A stretch of DNA of 5,993 nt from Deltaproteobacteria bacterium (GTDB lineage Bacteria; Desulfobacterota; Syntrophobacteria; B119-G9): the NCBI GenBank assembly GCA_003646715.1, contig QMLL01000117.1, positions 1 to 5,993 on the forward strand. Reading direction: 5' to 3'. Both the position numbers and the translations under genes were made by a program. The notes below the pieces were generated by a model. The model was given only the letters and a program-made list of their open reading frames with translations. It did no database searches and was not told the DNA's origin. Shown here in pieces: positions 5,758-5,993 of the stretch. Every line of letters starts with the position of its first letter. Position 1 is the stretch's first letter.

Positions 5758-5993
5758 CTATGACAACTCAAATTCAGTGATAAAGTAGTAATCAGATAAT
5801 GTCGGTTCGCAAAAGGAGTCAAAAACTGCGGCAGGAATGATAACAGTAGAGCAGCCGATGCTCCGAATCCTCAGCTTTCTGAAAGGCACCTCCACGAGCT
5901 CGAGATTCCCAGAAAGCGAATGGAGCAACGGCGGAACGCACAAGATTATCCCACCGATCTCCTGCGTAACTGCCACTTTCTCTAATCCAGCCG
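5758..5993 (-). CDS. Unrecognised protein, C-terminal end (runs off right edge)
   Basis: The reading frame is open from the right edge to a TAG at 5758-5760, giving 77 residues of a C-terminus; the real start lies outside the window. A GTG at 5976 is in frame, but upstream codons stay open, so it is probably internal. I do not recognise the family. The sequence alternates hydrophobic and polar stretches (EIGGIILCVPPLL, GNLELVEVPFRKLRI, GCSTVIIPAAVF, DYYFITEFELS), suggesting beta strands. It has two charged-poor hydrophobic runs but no convincing membrane helix, and it ends in an acidic tail. Codon use (AGA/AGG, ATA, mixed third positions) resembles the neighbouring genes, which supports real coding sequence. 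It lies 110 bases before the family 2 gene on the same strand and may or may not belong to the same glycan locus. Confidence 0.6.
   Translation of the reverse strand, partial: AGLEKVAVTQEIGGIILCVPPLLHSLSGNLELVEVPFRKLRIRSIGCSTVIIPAAVFDSFCEPTLSDYYFITEFELS

Overview
This 6 kb window is a compact block of surface-glycan assembly genes, all transcribed leftward (minus strand). In transcription order it holds the 3' end of an unrecognised gene (right edge), a family 2 glycosyltransferase, a family 4 glycosyltransferase, a membrane CDP-alcohol phosphatidyltransferase-like protein, a second family 4 enzyme, a family 9 (heptosyltransferase-type) enzyme, and the first half of a third family 4 enzyme that runs off the left edge. 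I see no credible plus-strand gene, RNA gene, CRISPR array or insertion sequence. No stretch over about 110 bases is non-coding.

Right part (about 5650-5993): the unrecognised gene ends at 5758. The 110-base gap after it holds two overlapping sigma-70-like promoter candidates, which fits the head of a glycosyltransferase transcription unit. Middle (3549-5647): the family 2 and first family 4 genes lie 20 bases apart and are probably co-transcribed. Then comes an 84-base gap with a small hairpin directly after the stop codon and the best promoter in the window, TTGACC-18-TATACT. Left part (1-3464): four genes joined by short overlaps (17, 4 and 1 bases) look like one translationally coupled unit driven at least partly from that internal promoter.

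Functionally, the five glycosyltransferases would add sugars one after another, at the cytoplasmic face of the membrane, to a lipid-linked or lipopolysaccharide-like acceptor. The CDP-alcohol phosphatidyltransferase-like protein is the unusual member. It may make a phospho-alcohol lipid acceptor or decorate the glycan, but its substrate cannot be read from the sequence. Its signature motif is complete except that the usual arginine after the DGxxA core is serine.

Organism: a bacterium with intermediate GC content, frequent AGA/AGG and ATA codons, Lys/Glu-rich proteins and several possible TTG starts. The GT9 gene fits an organism with an outer-membrane or LPS-like envelope, possibly a thermophilic, deep-branching lineage, but there is no marker gene and the assignment is weak. 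The content is typical of a variable polysaccharide locus. No wholly new system is evident; the CDP-alcohol phosphatidyltransferase variant inside a glycosyltransferase operon is the point most worth following.
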